Assembly: GCA_947247005.1 (NCBI GenBank)
Contig: OX365956.1
Location: 8,452,089 to 8,516,088, forward strand
Direction: 5' to 3'
Source: Spisula solida
Lineage: Eukaryota; Mollusca; Bivalvia; Venerida; Mactridae
DNA: 64,000 nucleotides
Shown: positions 45,323 through 56,540 of the stretch, in pieces
Layout of the letters: every line of letters begins with the position of its first letter
How positions within the stretch are numbered: the first letter of the stretch is position 1
Translations under genes and position numbers: made by a program
The notes under the pieces: generated by a model
Told to the model about the DNA's origin: nothing
Databases searched by the model: none
What the model saw: only the letters and a program-made list of their open reading frames with translations

Positions 45323-47199
45323 GGGCCCATATTCACATGTCGGTCCTCCACTCCAACTCGACTCACACTAACCTAAGGTAGCCTCAAGTGTAGCTGGAGT
45401 GACGGTCGAGTTAGTGAAGGTCGAGTGGAGATTTGGTATTCACATGGGTAACTCACCCTCGACTTTCCTGAGTGTGTGACCGTTATAATGTACGTTAGGA
45501 TATTACACTGTACAAACAATCTGTGCTTTATTATTGAATTGGTTGGTTGGGTTTCGATGCATTTTCGTAATGTATACTAACACAGTCAAATTATAATTTT
45601 GATGATTTTTTTAATACATTCTTTATTATTTCCTTGAACTCGCTCAAATGAAACCTTCATTTGAATAATCACAAATAGAGAGTATGATTATTGTAATGAT
45701 GATAGTGGATCAGTTAACATAAAACTTCGATGTAATTAACGTTAAATGAACGTATATATTTACAAAACATTTATGCAAGACAATGCGTACGAGTTTTAAA
45801 TGAATAAAGGATGATCATACCGAAGAATACACCATACGAAATGCCGTACGTTTTTGGCATGGACTCAATATTAAATAGTATATCACGTCAATATTAATTC
45901 CACCGACCGTCAAGCAGATATGGCATGTCAATAATTTAGAAGTCAGATGAGATGAACTTAGTTTACTTTTATAAGCAGCTTGTCAGATGATTTTGTAAAC
46001 TTATTACTACACGTATATCGTTCAGACCGTTCCGGGGAAGCCCGACAACTAGAAAGCCATAATTCCTAGAATGCCATTTAATAAGCGACATGTATAAAAT
46101 ATAATTTACCTATTATGGCTCTTGGTTTTAGGTTGATTATGAAACAAGTTGGTCCAACCTTGAACTAATATTAACCATCCTCGACACCTCATGTCCGAGT
46201 TTATCCATCGTCACAATGGAATCGATAAACATAAGAGAAGCCAGCTTTCGCTTATTATGCTAGACATCTTACAAGGGAAATACTAATACCATTTCGTTTT
46301 AGCATGAAGTGACCCCGGATCGAACCCGGTGCTTCCCACATTCGAAGCGGACGCTCTAACAGTAGGCTATCGAGGCGGCACTTGGACTCATGAACGGTTG
46401 CAAATAAGAAAAATTAATGCACATCATCGGTATGTGTTGCAAGTTAGCACGTTTTTTTCTTCATTTAAATAGTTCAGTTATCTTCATATCAACACTGGAC
46501 GGAATTAAAAATAATGATATGGCAAAGAATAAAAACAATATAATTTCATTGTTATGCTCCATATATAAATAGCATGCATTGAATTGACATCGCGGCAAGA
46601 TGACTAAATTTTAATTCCAGCTACTTTTTACACTTATTACAGTAACTTTGTTTGTCCAAATCATATACTTTTAGATAACAAATTATAAATAAAATAGTTA
46701 TGGTAATATATTTATCAAACCCACACGATCGTAAGAATTTGTTGTCTAATTTAATTAGAAAATACAATAGCTTTATAACTTCAACATTCATGCGCTAAAT
46801 CGGTATGCACGTAACCACATTTGAGTGTAGCTATGGAAGTTTTACAAGAATTTCACATTATCCATGCTTTCTATGGAATTGCTCATGATCTGGGACATTT
46901 CTAAGAGGTATAACCATCTCCTCAAATTCTTCTTCCTATAGTAAATTGTCTATTTTAGTTAGTGACTAACTTTGGTATTCACTTACATTCCATTGAGTGT
47001 GGTTGGAGTCGAGGTCAAGTCGACGTTTCGCTCCCTCGAAAATTCCTCACTCAGTCGAGTCAACTCCAGCTACACTTACCGTTGTGAATACCAATTTCTA
47101 GTTAGGTCGAGTTCACACTCAAACGCACGGACGAAACGATAATTAAATTTGGATTAACTCAGTGAGTGAGAGTGGAGGAGAGGATGTGAATATGGCCCT
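45323..47199. mobile_element. Foldback-type element with GGGCCATATTCACA ends
   Basis: GGGCCCATATTCACATGTCG at 45323 faces GATGTGAATATGGCCCTT at 47183-47200. The next segments are also inverted (CCTCCACTCCAACTCG versus GAGTGAGAGTGGAGGAG), and inner blocks (TGTAGCTGGAGT..TTGGTATTCACA and their inverses near 47070-47090) extend the arms to about 160 bp. Many short TCGAGT/ACTCGA words occur in the arms. The interior has no transposase but contains the SINE at 46139-46382. Target duplication is unclear because of a small indel at the border. Confidence 0.65.
46139..46382 (-). mobile_element. SINE family 1 copy
   Basis: On the minus strand: GATAGCCTACTGTTAGAGCG (A box), GGGTTCGATCCGGGG (B box), GCTAGCATAATAAGCG-like body, GCTGGCTTCTCTTATG, GACGATGGATAAACTCGG and GAGGTGTCGAGGATGGTTAA. 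It is closely parallel to 39082-39330. It sits inside the foldback element, so it either inserted after it or was carried by it. Confidence 0.82.
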
Positions 47200-48882
47200 T
47201 GGTTTGTAAAGATAAAACATTGTTTTGGTTTTATTGTAATATGTGTACCGGTATTCACGTGCATTTCTAGTGTACTTTAGAATGGAATTATGATCGACAA
47301 ATGTGTCACTATGCTTAGTGTTTAAAAGCCGCCGGTGTTTTTATAAGCCACATACAATTAACTGTCGAGCACGAGATTGTAGCTAGTACTTTATTATGTC
47401 TTCAACGGCACGACTTTCCCACTTTTAGTAGGGGATGACTGATCACTGCTTTTGCAAAACTAAGTTATGTTAACAATAAGGACAGTCCGGCGAGTTTGAC
47501 ATGCCTCTCGAACTTTTATTAGCATAATTTAACAGTTGATACGCTGGTTATATTTATATTTATAGTTGCGTTGGTTGTCATGGCGGGAAGTGTCAGAGGA
47601 CGCTTAGATGTGATGCCAACATAAAGCTAGGGCACTGATATTGCAAGTTTACTCATGGAAATTCATATATTCAACACAATGACATTATGGTGTGCGTGCA
47701 CAGGGGTCGGGATCATGTCAATTTATTCGAGCTATAGCAAGATTCAAAAATTACTCGTGGTACAGTAAGCATTTTAAGTGGGTTTATCCACGGTGTTCAA
47801 TTAACACATACTTGCATTCTACTGCCATTGGCCTGTACTGAAATAGAATATAGGGTCATGTGTTCCTGAGCCGACTATACTATTAGGGTTTTTGTTCAAC
47901 TTACCGAATAACTAAATTTATACAAATGTTCTACAATCCCTTATAGTTTAGTTGATGAAACTCCTTTTCTTCCAACGCCGTCACCAGGCGGCGCCATCTT
48001 TGCAATAGTAAACCGGCCAGCCAGTAATGTTGCATTACAAACTATGCGGATGTAAACTGGTCATGCAAACCAGTACTAATTATTTCATGCGGACCACATC
48101 GGTCTTTGTCGCATCGCAGTATTTTATTGACCGAAGAAAGCCAAAACATCCCGCAATAGAATCAAGACCATGTCACACTCCTGAATGAACTGCATGCGTC
48201 TATATCCCGGTCTAAATAGACCGATTTATATTTACTAGTTATAGACCATGTATATGTTTATTTCTGCTTGGGGCAAAACATTGACTGATAAGCAATTATA
48301 TCTGTGTAGTTGGTATGTGAATGTCACTATTATTTGTGGCATATTTAAATGATCTTAACTTGTAGATTGACATATATTTTTCAGCATGTCAGAAGCTACA
48401 TATATCTTCCAGTCCTAGTATATACGGATAGAAGTTTACATCAAGGCATTCACGCATGTATTATTAAAGAGTATACACTAGTATAAATGTACAAATAAAT
48501 CAGTAGAAAAATAAAGTTACATCATCTTTAACTTATGACTTCCCCTACAGTCATTTGAACAACTTTAGCGCTTTCAGCGCTTCGATTAAATAGAAGGAAT
48601 TATGTATATTTTGTAAATTATCACGATAAGTAAAATTGTCAAGTGCATACATTTTTATTACACATCTATATGTTTATTTTACTACATGGACACCAGACAT
48701 ACAGTTCCAGGACACTTATTTGTTCATGCAAACACAAACCCATCACTCGATATCAATTTTCAGCGGTTATTAGGAAATGCTTATTACAAATGAAATTTAA
48801 GGCTAAAAAATTAGAGTCGTATCCAAATATACATTGTATTAAAAACAAAATAAGTGTCGACTAAGTTGTATATATTTGCAGA
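47200..48882. other. No gene identified
   Basis: Intronic/intergenic sequence. A short palindrome GGCGGCGCC lies near 47989. The frame at 48643-48864 has no family features. Confidence 0.3.
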
Positions 48883-49300
48883 TATATGGATCCTGGATGA
48901 TTCGATCCCATACTGGGCAGGAGCTAGTGCCAATGAACGCGGCAGGCCTAATCTACGACTTCCGGAAGGGCTTGGTGTTACATGGTGGAGTGGGTTGTTT
49001 GGGCTGGAGCGACTTACAGCACTGCATTCGGCTTCCCATGGATCTACGACCCGAGCCAACGGTAATAGTTTTCCATTTGTGGGGGAATGAGGTGATAAAC
49101 AATTCCCTCCGCTTCATTTTCAAAATGGTCGAAGGCATAGAGCTTGTGCACCAGGCACTTCCGGGGTCTCACATCGTATGGAATAGCCGCTGAAGCGCTT
49201 AAAGCTATTGATAGGAAACGACGGTGTATTAACAGATTTGGCCACAAAATTATAGATCGTTTACCAAAACATACAAGTCTGCGTATGGACATTGATTAAA
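48883..49300 (+). pseudogene. SGNH-hydrolase-like ORF fragment of an Ngaro/DIRS-type retrotransposon
   Basis: Read in two frames, this gives WILDDSIPYWAGASANERG, then (after a frameshift near 48990) GWSDLQHCIRLPM, PTVIVFHLWGNEV and ALPGSHIVWNSR. Beyond a stop come AIDRKRRCINRFG and a final MDID. This order (start serine in a DS-I-YWA block, an HLxGN block, an IVW block, an AIDRKRxxxNRFG block) is that of the SGNH-like domain carried by many fish and invertebrate Ngaro-type tyrosine-recombinase retrotransposons. The C-terminal DxxH is lost. No reverse transcriptase or recombinase remains nearby, so this is a relic 3' part. The GC-hairpin array lies just downstream. Confidence 0.65.
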
Positions 49301-49775
49301 AAACACATGGATTCTTTGGAGAGGGCAAGTGCACCTTTTCATTGTCGGTTTAGATTTGTACTTTATTTACATTAGAAGAGAAATTGATTTTAAAATAAGA
49401 ATTGGCGGAAATTAAATGTTACATTTAATTTTGTGGCGGAATTCTTATTGAAGGAGCGACCAGGGGTACTGAAGCGTTAGGATTTTATCCTTCTAAAAAA
49501 CGGGATAATGGTGATGTTATAGATATGAAATATGGCAGCCTGTGATTGTTTATCGCTACCTGTTTTAACTGTCGGTCTACGATTCTTGGCTTGCTTCCAA
49601 AAAATTTATTTGGGTTAAAGGAGCGGTTACTGATGTGCTCGATAGATTAGCGTCTTAGGCGGTCTCTAATTGGCTCACACTTTTAGTTAGGATCTTGTTT
49701 AGTTAAGCTGTATTATACATTATGTTGCACTGGTAGTCGAATAATTAGGTACAGCGTACCATGCGGACTTATTTC
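49301..49775. other. Spacer between the hydrolase relic and the hairpin array
   Basis: GAAGGAGCGACCAGG at 49450-49464 is the exact reverse complement of 50186-50200, so a 15-bp inverted pair brackets the hairpin array. Near 49395-49450 facing words (AAAATAAGAATTGGCGGAA, and GGCGGAATTCTTATT) give another small palindrome. No gene. Confidence 0.45.
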
Positions 49776-50125
49776 TCGCCGTGCGGCGATAGCTTAGAAT
49801 TATATGGCACCAGCGGTGCCTTCCCAGGGTCTAAACGCATCAGGTGATGCGCTTGCTTTTATATCGCACCAGCGGTGCAATTATATATATACGCCAGCGG
49901 CGTTTGCAGAAATTATATGGCACCAGCGGTGCCTTCCCAGGGTCTAAACGCATCAGGCGATGCGCTTGCTTTTATATAGCACCAGCGGTGCGATTATATA
50001 CGCCAGCGGCGTTTGCATAAATTATATGGCACCAGCGGTGCCTTTCCAGGGTCTAAACGCATCAGGCGATGCGCTCGCTTTTATGTAGCACCAGCGAGCG
50101 GTGCTATTATATACGCCAGCGGCGT
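49776..50125. repeat. Array of about 13 GC-rich hairpins in three ~110-bp units
   Basis: Three units start at 49806, 49919 and 50028. Each contains, in the same order, four perfect or near-perfect palindromes: GGCACCAGCGGTGCC, CGCATCAGGCGATGCG, GCACCAGCGGTGC and CGCCAGCGGCG, separated by AT-rich spacers such as TTTATATA. A fifth hairpin type, TCGCCGTGCGGCGA, starts the array at 49776. Three of the four share the core CCAGCGG. One copy is disrupted by an extra AGCG (GCACCAGCGAGCGGTGC, near 50087), and one has T for C (CAGGTGATG). Such GC-palindrome families are best known from organelle genomes; here they stand in AT-rich sequence beside an Ngaro-like relic. Confidence 0.92.
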
Positions 50126-51672
50126 TTGCAGTATGGCTACATAGTGCAACTGGGTGGGCGATTTCCGGTTACGTTCATGTTTGCTCCTGGTCGCTCCTTC
50201 TCATGTCTGGTCGGCAGTAAATTCAACTCCACTCTGGCGTTTAACCAATGGAGTTCCTCCTCTGCTGTCATGGCCGTATCCGCCAACTCATTAAATTAAA
50301 TAACTTCTGATAAAGAATTACACTTACATTTATTGAATATATATATTTATATAGAATACTTTTCGGGAAGAATATTAGATAATAGATTATCAAACTCGAA
50401 CAGCTTTGTTGTTTTGTCAGGACTGAGTCCTAAAATAAGTTACAAATAATGATAAATACAATTATTTAATATATTCATTATCGCACTATGAAACTTGTAT
50501 TATAATGTCCACTTGTAATGTCCAACAGTTGCTGCTTCGCTTATAAACAGAACATATTTATAAATTAAATGGTGCAAAAGATAATCATTTTGAGGAAATA
50601 ACTTGTGCTAAAAAACGAGTTAATTGTACACTGTGGGGCATAAAATAGCAATTTGCAGAACAAAACCATAAAGGAGGTAAAAAGGACCATACATGCTTTC
50701 AGTATTAATTTAAAATTATCAGATATTGAAGTAGAAAGTAGAAACAGCAACATACACAAATAGGCTATTCTGCCGTTTAAAAAAAATTGGCAACATAACA
50801 ACTACGCAGCCACCTTTTTATTCAGCAGAAACCGATGTATCTTAATTTGTTGAATAAGAATATAAGAGAATACAGCAATAAATAAAATATATATTTTCAT
50901 TGTAATTGTCTCTTTGTATTGTTCTAGTGTTTTAAAAATTACATTGCTTTATTTCTATCTTGCACCATGAATATTGTGATATTCACTATAAGGAAAAGTT
51001 TATCAGTTGTACAAAGTCTTCAATGATTTTGTATTAGAGCATGCTGATAATTACATTGATATAAATATATAATTTAAATGAATATTATGTCCCAAGTGTA
51101 CTTAAGCAAGTACATGTATATCATTAAAAGTAAAACATATAACACTCCTTGAGTGTTTTGATAGACATTATGTATGGTTTAATAATGGTGATTAATATAG
51201 TAGATTTTCGATGCCTCGAACTACCTTTGGACCGGGTAAATAGTTCGAGCCATCTACCTGTTCGAGGCATGTTTATGATACCCGACAATGTTATTTGAAT
51301 TGTTGTTTAATTAAGTTCATTGTTACAAATTGTGGCGATACAACACTACTTTAAAGTGCCTTTAACGATAAATTATTAAGTATAAAAATGGTCAAATTTA
51401 TGAATAAAAACTCTTTTTAGCATATTGTAGATTCTTTGGTAATTGCAAATTGCAAAAGGTTGTCACCAATACTATATTTGTCAATAATTGTACATAACTG
51501 TCCAGAAAATATGTTGCTTTTAAGGCGGCTGTATACAAAACATTTTCTGTGCGTGTTTTGAAACTTTACTAATGTCATAAGAATACCATACTGTAGTCAT
51601 TCCAAACTATGTGCATGTATTATTATTTAAATAAATAGAGTTTCCTGCAAGAAATAAAAACTTTATGCACGA
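50126..51672. other. No gene identified
   Basis: 50130-50300 is GC-richer and may be the tail of the Ngaro-like element. It holds the inverted partner CCTGGTCGCTCCTTC (50186-50200). 51205-51270 contains a palindrome with ATGCCTCGAAC and GTTCGAGGCAT. The rest is AT-rich with no supported gene. Confidence 0.35.
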
Positions 51673-53469
51673 TGTAGCAACGTTAAATGTCGCATCGACG
51701 CTAAATGTCGCACCAGCCGTTAAATGTCGCAAGGCTGACGCTAAATGTCGCAACCGACGCTAAATGTCGCAATCCCCCCTGACGCTAAATGTCGCAATCC
51801 TTTATAAACACTCTTTTATAGTATTACTGTTCTAGTTTTAGTCCAGACGTATCGACAGTTATTAGGGGTTTACCCAAAGGGGTTCGACACATAAGTCTGT
51901 AGTGATTAAAAACTGTTTTCAAAAATTTTTTTTTTTTATTTCTTCTAAGTACATGTATGTTGTATAAAATATACACAGTAGAAATAAAAAATATTTTTTG
52001 AAAACAGTTTTTGATCACTGAAAGTTTATTTGTCGAACCCCTTTAAGTTTAACGGGATGAACCGAATCTTACTCGGTATACCCGGTTCAGTGAACCGTCG
52101 TACAACCGTAACAACGCTGTATCGGCAAGACGAACTATGGTGAACCGTGATACTCTTATCAAACTGGCAAAAGAGACCCGATTGTTTTAAAATGTTTAAA
52201 GCCTCATGTAGTCATCAGGAGCTACCGGGAGGAATGGTCAAGATTTCAACAGAATCGAAATATGGAGTCAAAACTGGATTACAACCGTTGCTACACATTA
52301 GCTCTACCGCGATGTTGCATCCCGGTCTCAGTACGGATTATCCCGCTGTATCCACAGTGTATCCCGGTTCTGAGCTGACAGAAGACCTTGTGCCGGTTTG
52401 GCACCCCCGGTTTGTCCCGTTGTATGAACCTTAGAGACATCGTGAAGTTCTTAGTCGATTAGGGCTAACCGTGACGAGCCGTGTTGCTACGACCGTATGA
52501 CGTCGTACAGTATGGGTTCGATATCCACTATAGGTGCAAACCTATTCTGGTATTTTATTTATTTATAAACCGTGGTATACCGGCATTATTTGGACTGCGC
52601 TGAACCCTGGCTCTACACCGGTTGAGTCCCAGTAAAGTGCGTTCATACCGATGGAGACAGGGAAGAACATAGCATATACCTGAATTATGGTTATATACGG
52701 TATGCCCGGTAGAAACCCGTTTCGTTACGGATTATACTTAATTATACTGGTTTCATCACGACCAAGGTCTGTGTAGTTCCAGTTACCGAGTATCTGTCGA
52801 ACAATGCAAAATACACTAAATAAATAATTATGTAAATCATAATTGAAATTCTGTTGACATTATTTGTGTTTACGAAAAGTAGCATTCAAACCCGCACGAT
52901 GAGTTACTTAAGAGGATAATGCACGGCTATGTAGGACGGGGTCTAGATAATCGGCCCGCAGGAAGCATAATCGTCCGAGTGGCTTTAGCCCGAGGGTGAT
53001 TATCAATCCGAAAGGTCCGTACGGCATTTTTACAAGTTCGACACAGTCATGAACCTGCAGTGATTTTTTTCAAAACAAATAGTTTTTATTTCTACTGTGT
53101 AAATTTCATACAATATACATTTACATAGTAGAAGTAAAAAAAAAAAAAATTGAAAACAGTTTTTTATCACTAAATGCTTATGTGTCGTACCCCTTTGGGT
53201 AAACCCCTAAGAACTGTGGATACGTCTGGACTTAAACTAGAACAGTAATACTACAAATGAGTGTTTAGAAAGGATTGCGACATTTAGCGTTAATGTTGCG
53301 ACATTTAACGTCAGGCCAGTTTGTTGCGACATTTAACGTCACAGATGCGACATTTAGCGTCAGGGTGGATTGCGACATTTAGCGTCGGTTGCGACATTAA
53401 GCGTCAGCCTTGCGACATTTAACGTCAGGTGCGACATTTAGCGTCGATGCGACATTTAACGTTGCTACA
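51673..53469. mobile_element. 1.8-kb foldback element with arrays of a GTTAAATGTCGCA-type repeat at both ends
   Basis: TGTAGCAACGTTAAATGTCG at 51673 faces CGACATTTAACGTTGCTACA ending at 53469. Each arm is an array of units GACGCTAAATGTCGCAA or CGTTAAATGTCGCA: six in the left arm (51679-51800) and about nine in the right arm (53275-53462). The inverted similarity then continues through GTTCTAGTTTTAGTCCAGAC, GGGGTTTACCCAAAGGGGTT and AAAACTGTTTTCAAAAA to about 52050 and back from 53020. The middle (52050-53020) is less AT-rich, repeats CCCGGTT and ACCGT words, and has no recognisable protein. Target duplication is unclear. This is the layout of a foldback transposon. Confidence 0.82.
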
Positions 53470-53955
53470 CACTACATAGATCTAATGAATGGGACAAAAA
53501 AAGCATAAAAATGGCATATTTTCAACTATTTTTGGATTATAGTACATTGGTACCTGTTTTAGGTTCAAAATATTGTTGACATACTAACTTTATAATGATA
53601 TGCTCCAGAAACAGCATTTCTATTATCTTATGATATTGTTTTTATATCAAAAGTTGATGTTTCTTTAGCAAAACATTCATTTGAATTTAATTAAACTGCT
53701 GAAATTTTCAATAAAGGTGTTTATCTACCTACTTGACGATTTCAGGACATAAACTTGTACATTTAAGCTACCAATTGCAATGAAAATAAATGCTCTAACA
53801 TAAATTTACGGAAAATTTCACACCAAGGCTTCATTATTTTGGCTTTCACCCAAATACGTAAATAAAAATACAATAAGTTCCGATGTTTTATGTGACAATT
53901 CAGTTGTTTTATGTGTGTTTGTCCGAATCACATTTCAATTTAGAACACCGTTTTG

Positions 53956-54195
53956 TCAGGGCTGGTATTCAGAAAGCATCTCGGCTAGAAACTTAAATAT
54001 TTTGGCTTAAGTTAAAATTTTGTGCTGCCCATATTTTCAACATTTTTTTAAAAACATCATGTTTTCTTAGTGATTTTTGTAGATAAAGCCATATGTAAAT
54101 ATCATTAACCTTGTTGAGCGGTCATAAGTATATAGATATTTTATGTTTTAAGAAACTTTTTTTCAACTTAGATGCTTTGTGAATACCAACCCTGA
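53956..54195. mobile_element. MITE with CAGGGYTGGTATTCA ends
   Basis: TCAGGGCTGGTATTCAGAAA at 53956 faces CTTTGTGAATACCAACCCTG ending at 54194, giving inverted ends of about 26 bp (continuing GCATCT/AGATGC). The 240-bp unit is non-coding and lies about 50 bp downstream of the exon donor at 54251, inside the intron. Confidence 0.75.
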
Positions 54196-54251
54196 TCTAA
54201 CTTGAGAAACATGTATTTGTATTATTTTTGCATACTGAATTAACATCATAC

Positions 54252-54611
54252 CTGGACAGATTTAGTGATGTAGGCATACATCACTTGGCTAGAAGAATCC
54301 GATCCTTGATCATCCGTATTTATTCTTAAATCCAAATCGTTGTTGCAATAGCAGCTTTTTTCACTATGGTGGTAATATAATGAAGGGCTCTCCCGCTCCC
54401 AGCACAACAATGAACAACATGCTATAGACTTCATTGTACTGTCTTCCGAAATAATCGTTTCATCCATCGATATAGAAATAGAAACCTGTTTGTAGAATGC
54501 ACTGTTGTATTCGCTGTTCCAGTCTGTTCCAGCAACAATCTTGAGAAAATTAAAACTCATTGCCAAAACTAAACTAAGATTAAAATTCATCTTTCTGTAC
54601 CTAAACACCAT
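54252..54611 (-). CDS. Secreted protein exon: signal peptide and PAN/apple-like domain (probable exon 1 of the fibrinogen-related gene)
   Basis: 120 codons from ATG at 54611 (or 113 from the second ATG at 54590, MNFNLSLVLAMSFNF). A hydrophobic signal peptide ends near KIVAG. The mature part has MKSIACCSLLCWERESPSL followed by YYHHSEKSCYCNN and ends AYITKSVQ. The cysteine pattern (CC...C......C.C) and the LYYH segment resemble the PAN/apple-like modules found N-terminal to fibrinogen domains in mollusc proteins. The exon ends at CTGTCCAG before donor GTATGA (54251-54246), phase 0. The next in-phase exon that would make a sensible protein on this strand is the FReD exon at 40995. The exon itself is well supported; the join is inference. 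Confidence 0.75.
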
Positions 54612-55779
54612 GATGGTTGTCAGTGGTTTTATCGAGTACGATAATGAATATAATGTCAGTAACTATTCATTAAAACAACGCATTGTTGATCAAAGATCAG
54701 CAAATTTTGTGAGGAAAATTCAACACGAATGTCCCGATACCCGCAATAATCAGTGATCTAAACTATCAGTACTGTAAGGATAGTCGCGCTATCAAGTGCG
54801 CATGCGCGAAAACGTCATATTGAACAAATATCAATAACTGTATAAGAATAATTTAACACTAGTTTCCCGATACCTGCATTGTCGTATATCTTGCAATACT
54901 AGTTCAAAAGCCTCTTAACCGACAGCGCGGGGACATCGGAAAGGTAAAAGCACGTGACTAGCTGTTCCCGCTATCCCAGCCCTTCCAAGCGGTTGGGGTC
55001 GTGGTTTCAATTAAATGGTGCATTTCACAGCCCCCCTAACTCTTGCTCTGATATTAATTATGGTCACCCGAATAGACGCTGAATCATCAATATTACCATA
55101 ACAACATTAAATCAAAAGAGGAACAATAATATGAACTTATAATGTTCAGCCTATTTTAGCGGACTATGTAATATGTCCTACATTATTTCTAACATGCTCA
55201 TCTAGTACTGGATTTTTTGATGATGCATAACTTTACAATAAAGTGTTTGGTTACGAGGTTACGAACCTGGAGCCCGTTACTTAACCAAGCCGTTTCCAAA
55301 AGGCGCTAACGAGCGCTTTCCTACGTCTATGCAACGACACACTACGAGTGAGCAGTGCTCGCTGATAGCATACCGTTTCTTAACACTTTGCTAGGCGATT
55401 GCTACCGAAGCGGTCCATTGCACAAGAAAGCGCTTGATAGCGGTTTGGTACGAAATATTGGGTACGAAGTAACGAAGGACGATACGAACTTGCTATCGTT
55501 TTTAAGTTCATTGTATAACTACGTTGATTATGTGTATAAAATACGACTTTCCTTGCTTAAAACAAGTACTTTCGAATCGTTGTTTAAACAGTTAATTTAA
55601 CTGATATATGCAGCCTGCTGTGTTTTCCAAGATGACGGTCAACGTTAAAACCAGGGGAGGTAATACCTCTGTTACTAAGCAGAGTTCTTACCTCATATAA
55701 TGTTTTCTAGATAGGGGCCTATATACTCTAGTTTTTGGAATATTTTTAAACATCATAAGAATAAAAGAAAATTTATGAG
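54612..55779. other. 5' flank of the fibrinogen-related gene; no other gene
   Basis: Contains a possible promoter region for the minus-strand gene, but no clear TATA. Around 55250-55600 there is a GC-richer patch with an 81-codon frame (55355-55600) that I do not recognise. Confidence 0.3.
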
Positions 55780-56060
55780 CTGCCGACTTTATAGAGACAC
55801 ACATTCTGACCATGTTTCATGAAGATTGGACTATAAATGTGTCCTCTAATGTGTTCAAAAGCTTGTTCTAAGATTTGACCATGTGTCATTTAATGTGTTC
55901 ACAACCTTCTTCTGAGATTATCCTAGTGACCTAGTTTTTTATCCATATGACCCAGTCTCGAACTTGACCTAGATTGCATAGAGACAAACATTCTGACCAA
56001 GGTCCATGTATATTGGGTCATCTATAAGTGTGGCCTCATGTGTGTTTACAAACAAATGTG
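55780..56060. repeat. Dispersed repeat with diverged internal units
   Basis: Phrases GAGACACACATTCTGACCA and GAGACAAACATTCTGACCAA start two units about 195 bp apart (55795 and 55981). Between them are GTGACCTAGTTTTTTATCC and TGACCCAGTCTCGAACTTGA. This style of repeat is common in bivalve genomes. Non-coding. Confidence 0.6.
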
Positions 56061-56391
56061 AACGGACGAAACATTACTTGGGAAAAGTCCATGTTTCAGC
56101 TGTCAATAGGTCGAACGTCCAAGTCCCTGCTGTCAAATACTAGTAGATAAACTGACAAGCAGTCCTACTCTGACACCCTACCACATCATTCTGATCACCT
56201 TGGCCTATATGCATTGCAATAGTATGTTTACCGAAGACAAACGGAAATGGCCAATCTTTAACAATTGCCTATCACACCTGTCTATCAAACATTACTAGAG
56301 CTACCAGACAAGAACGCTTCAATAGAACGAGCACACATCAACAGAATAAATAATTCGAGCGATATTTGACTGTAAAACATGTGAGGCGTTT

Positions 56392-56420
56392 TAAAAGTCC
56401 CCAAGTGGTATTTATCAGAC
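56392..56420. repeat. Solo end of the Tc1-like family
   Basis: GAGGCGTTTTAAAAGTCCCC followed by AAGTGGTA resembles the right terminal repeat of the elements at 2746-3996 and 35577-36429. No partner end was found nearby, so this is a leftover fragment. Confidence 0.45.
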
Positions 56421-56517
56421 TGTAGAAGTAAATTACTAATATATAACGCAGCTAATTATTGCAGCTAAATGATTTCACAACACATGTGCCATGGATTAGT
56501 TTTATTAGATGATATAA

Positions 56518-56540
56518 AATTGTTTGATTAAACTATTGAT
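56518..56540. repeat. 23-bp direct repeat, left copy
   Basis: AATTGTTTGATTAAACTATT followed by GAT is identical to 63197-63219. The DIRS and LINE block lies exactly between the two copies. Confidence 0.85.

Noticed and set aside
52147..52434. 95-codon frame inside the foldback element
   Set aside because: It is rich in short repeated words, shows no known motif, and fits the local composition bias.
51673..53469. CRISPR-like array
   Set aside because: The short repeats have spacers of only a few bases, are inverted between the two arms and lie in a eukaryotic genome. They are foldback-element arms.
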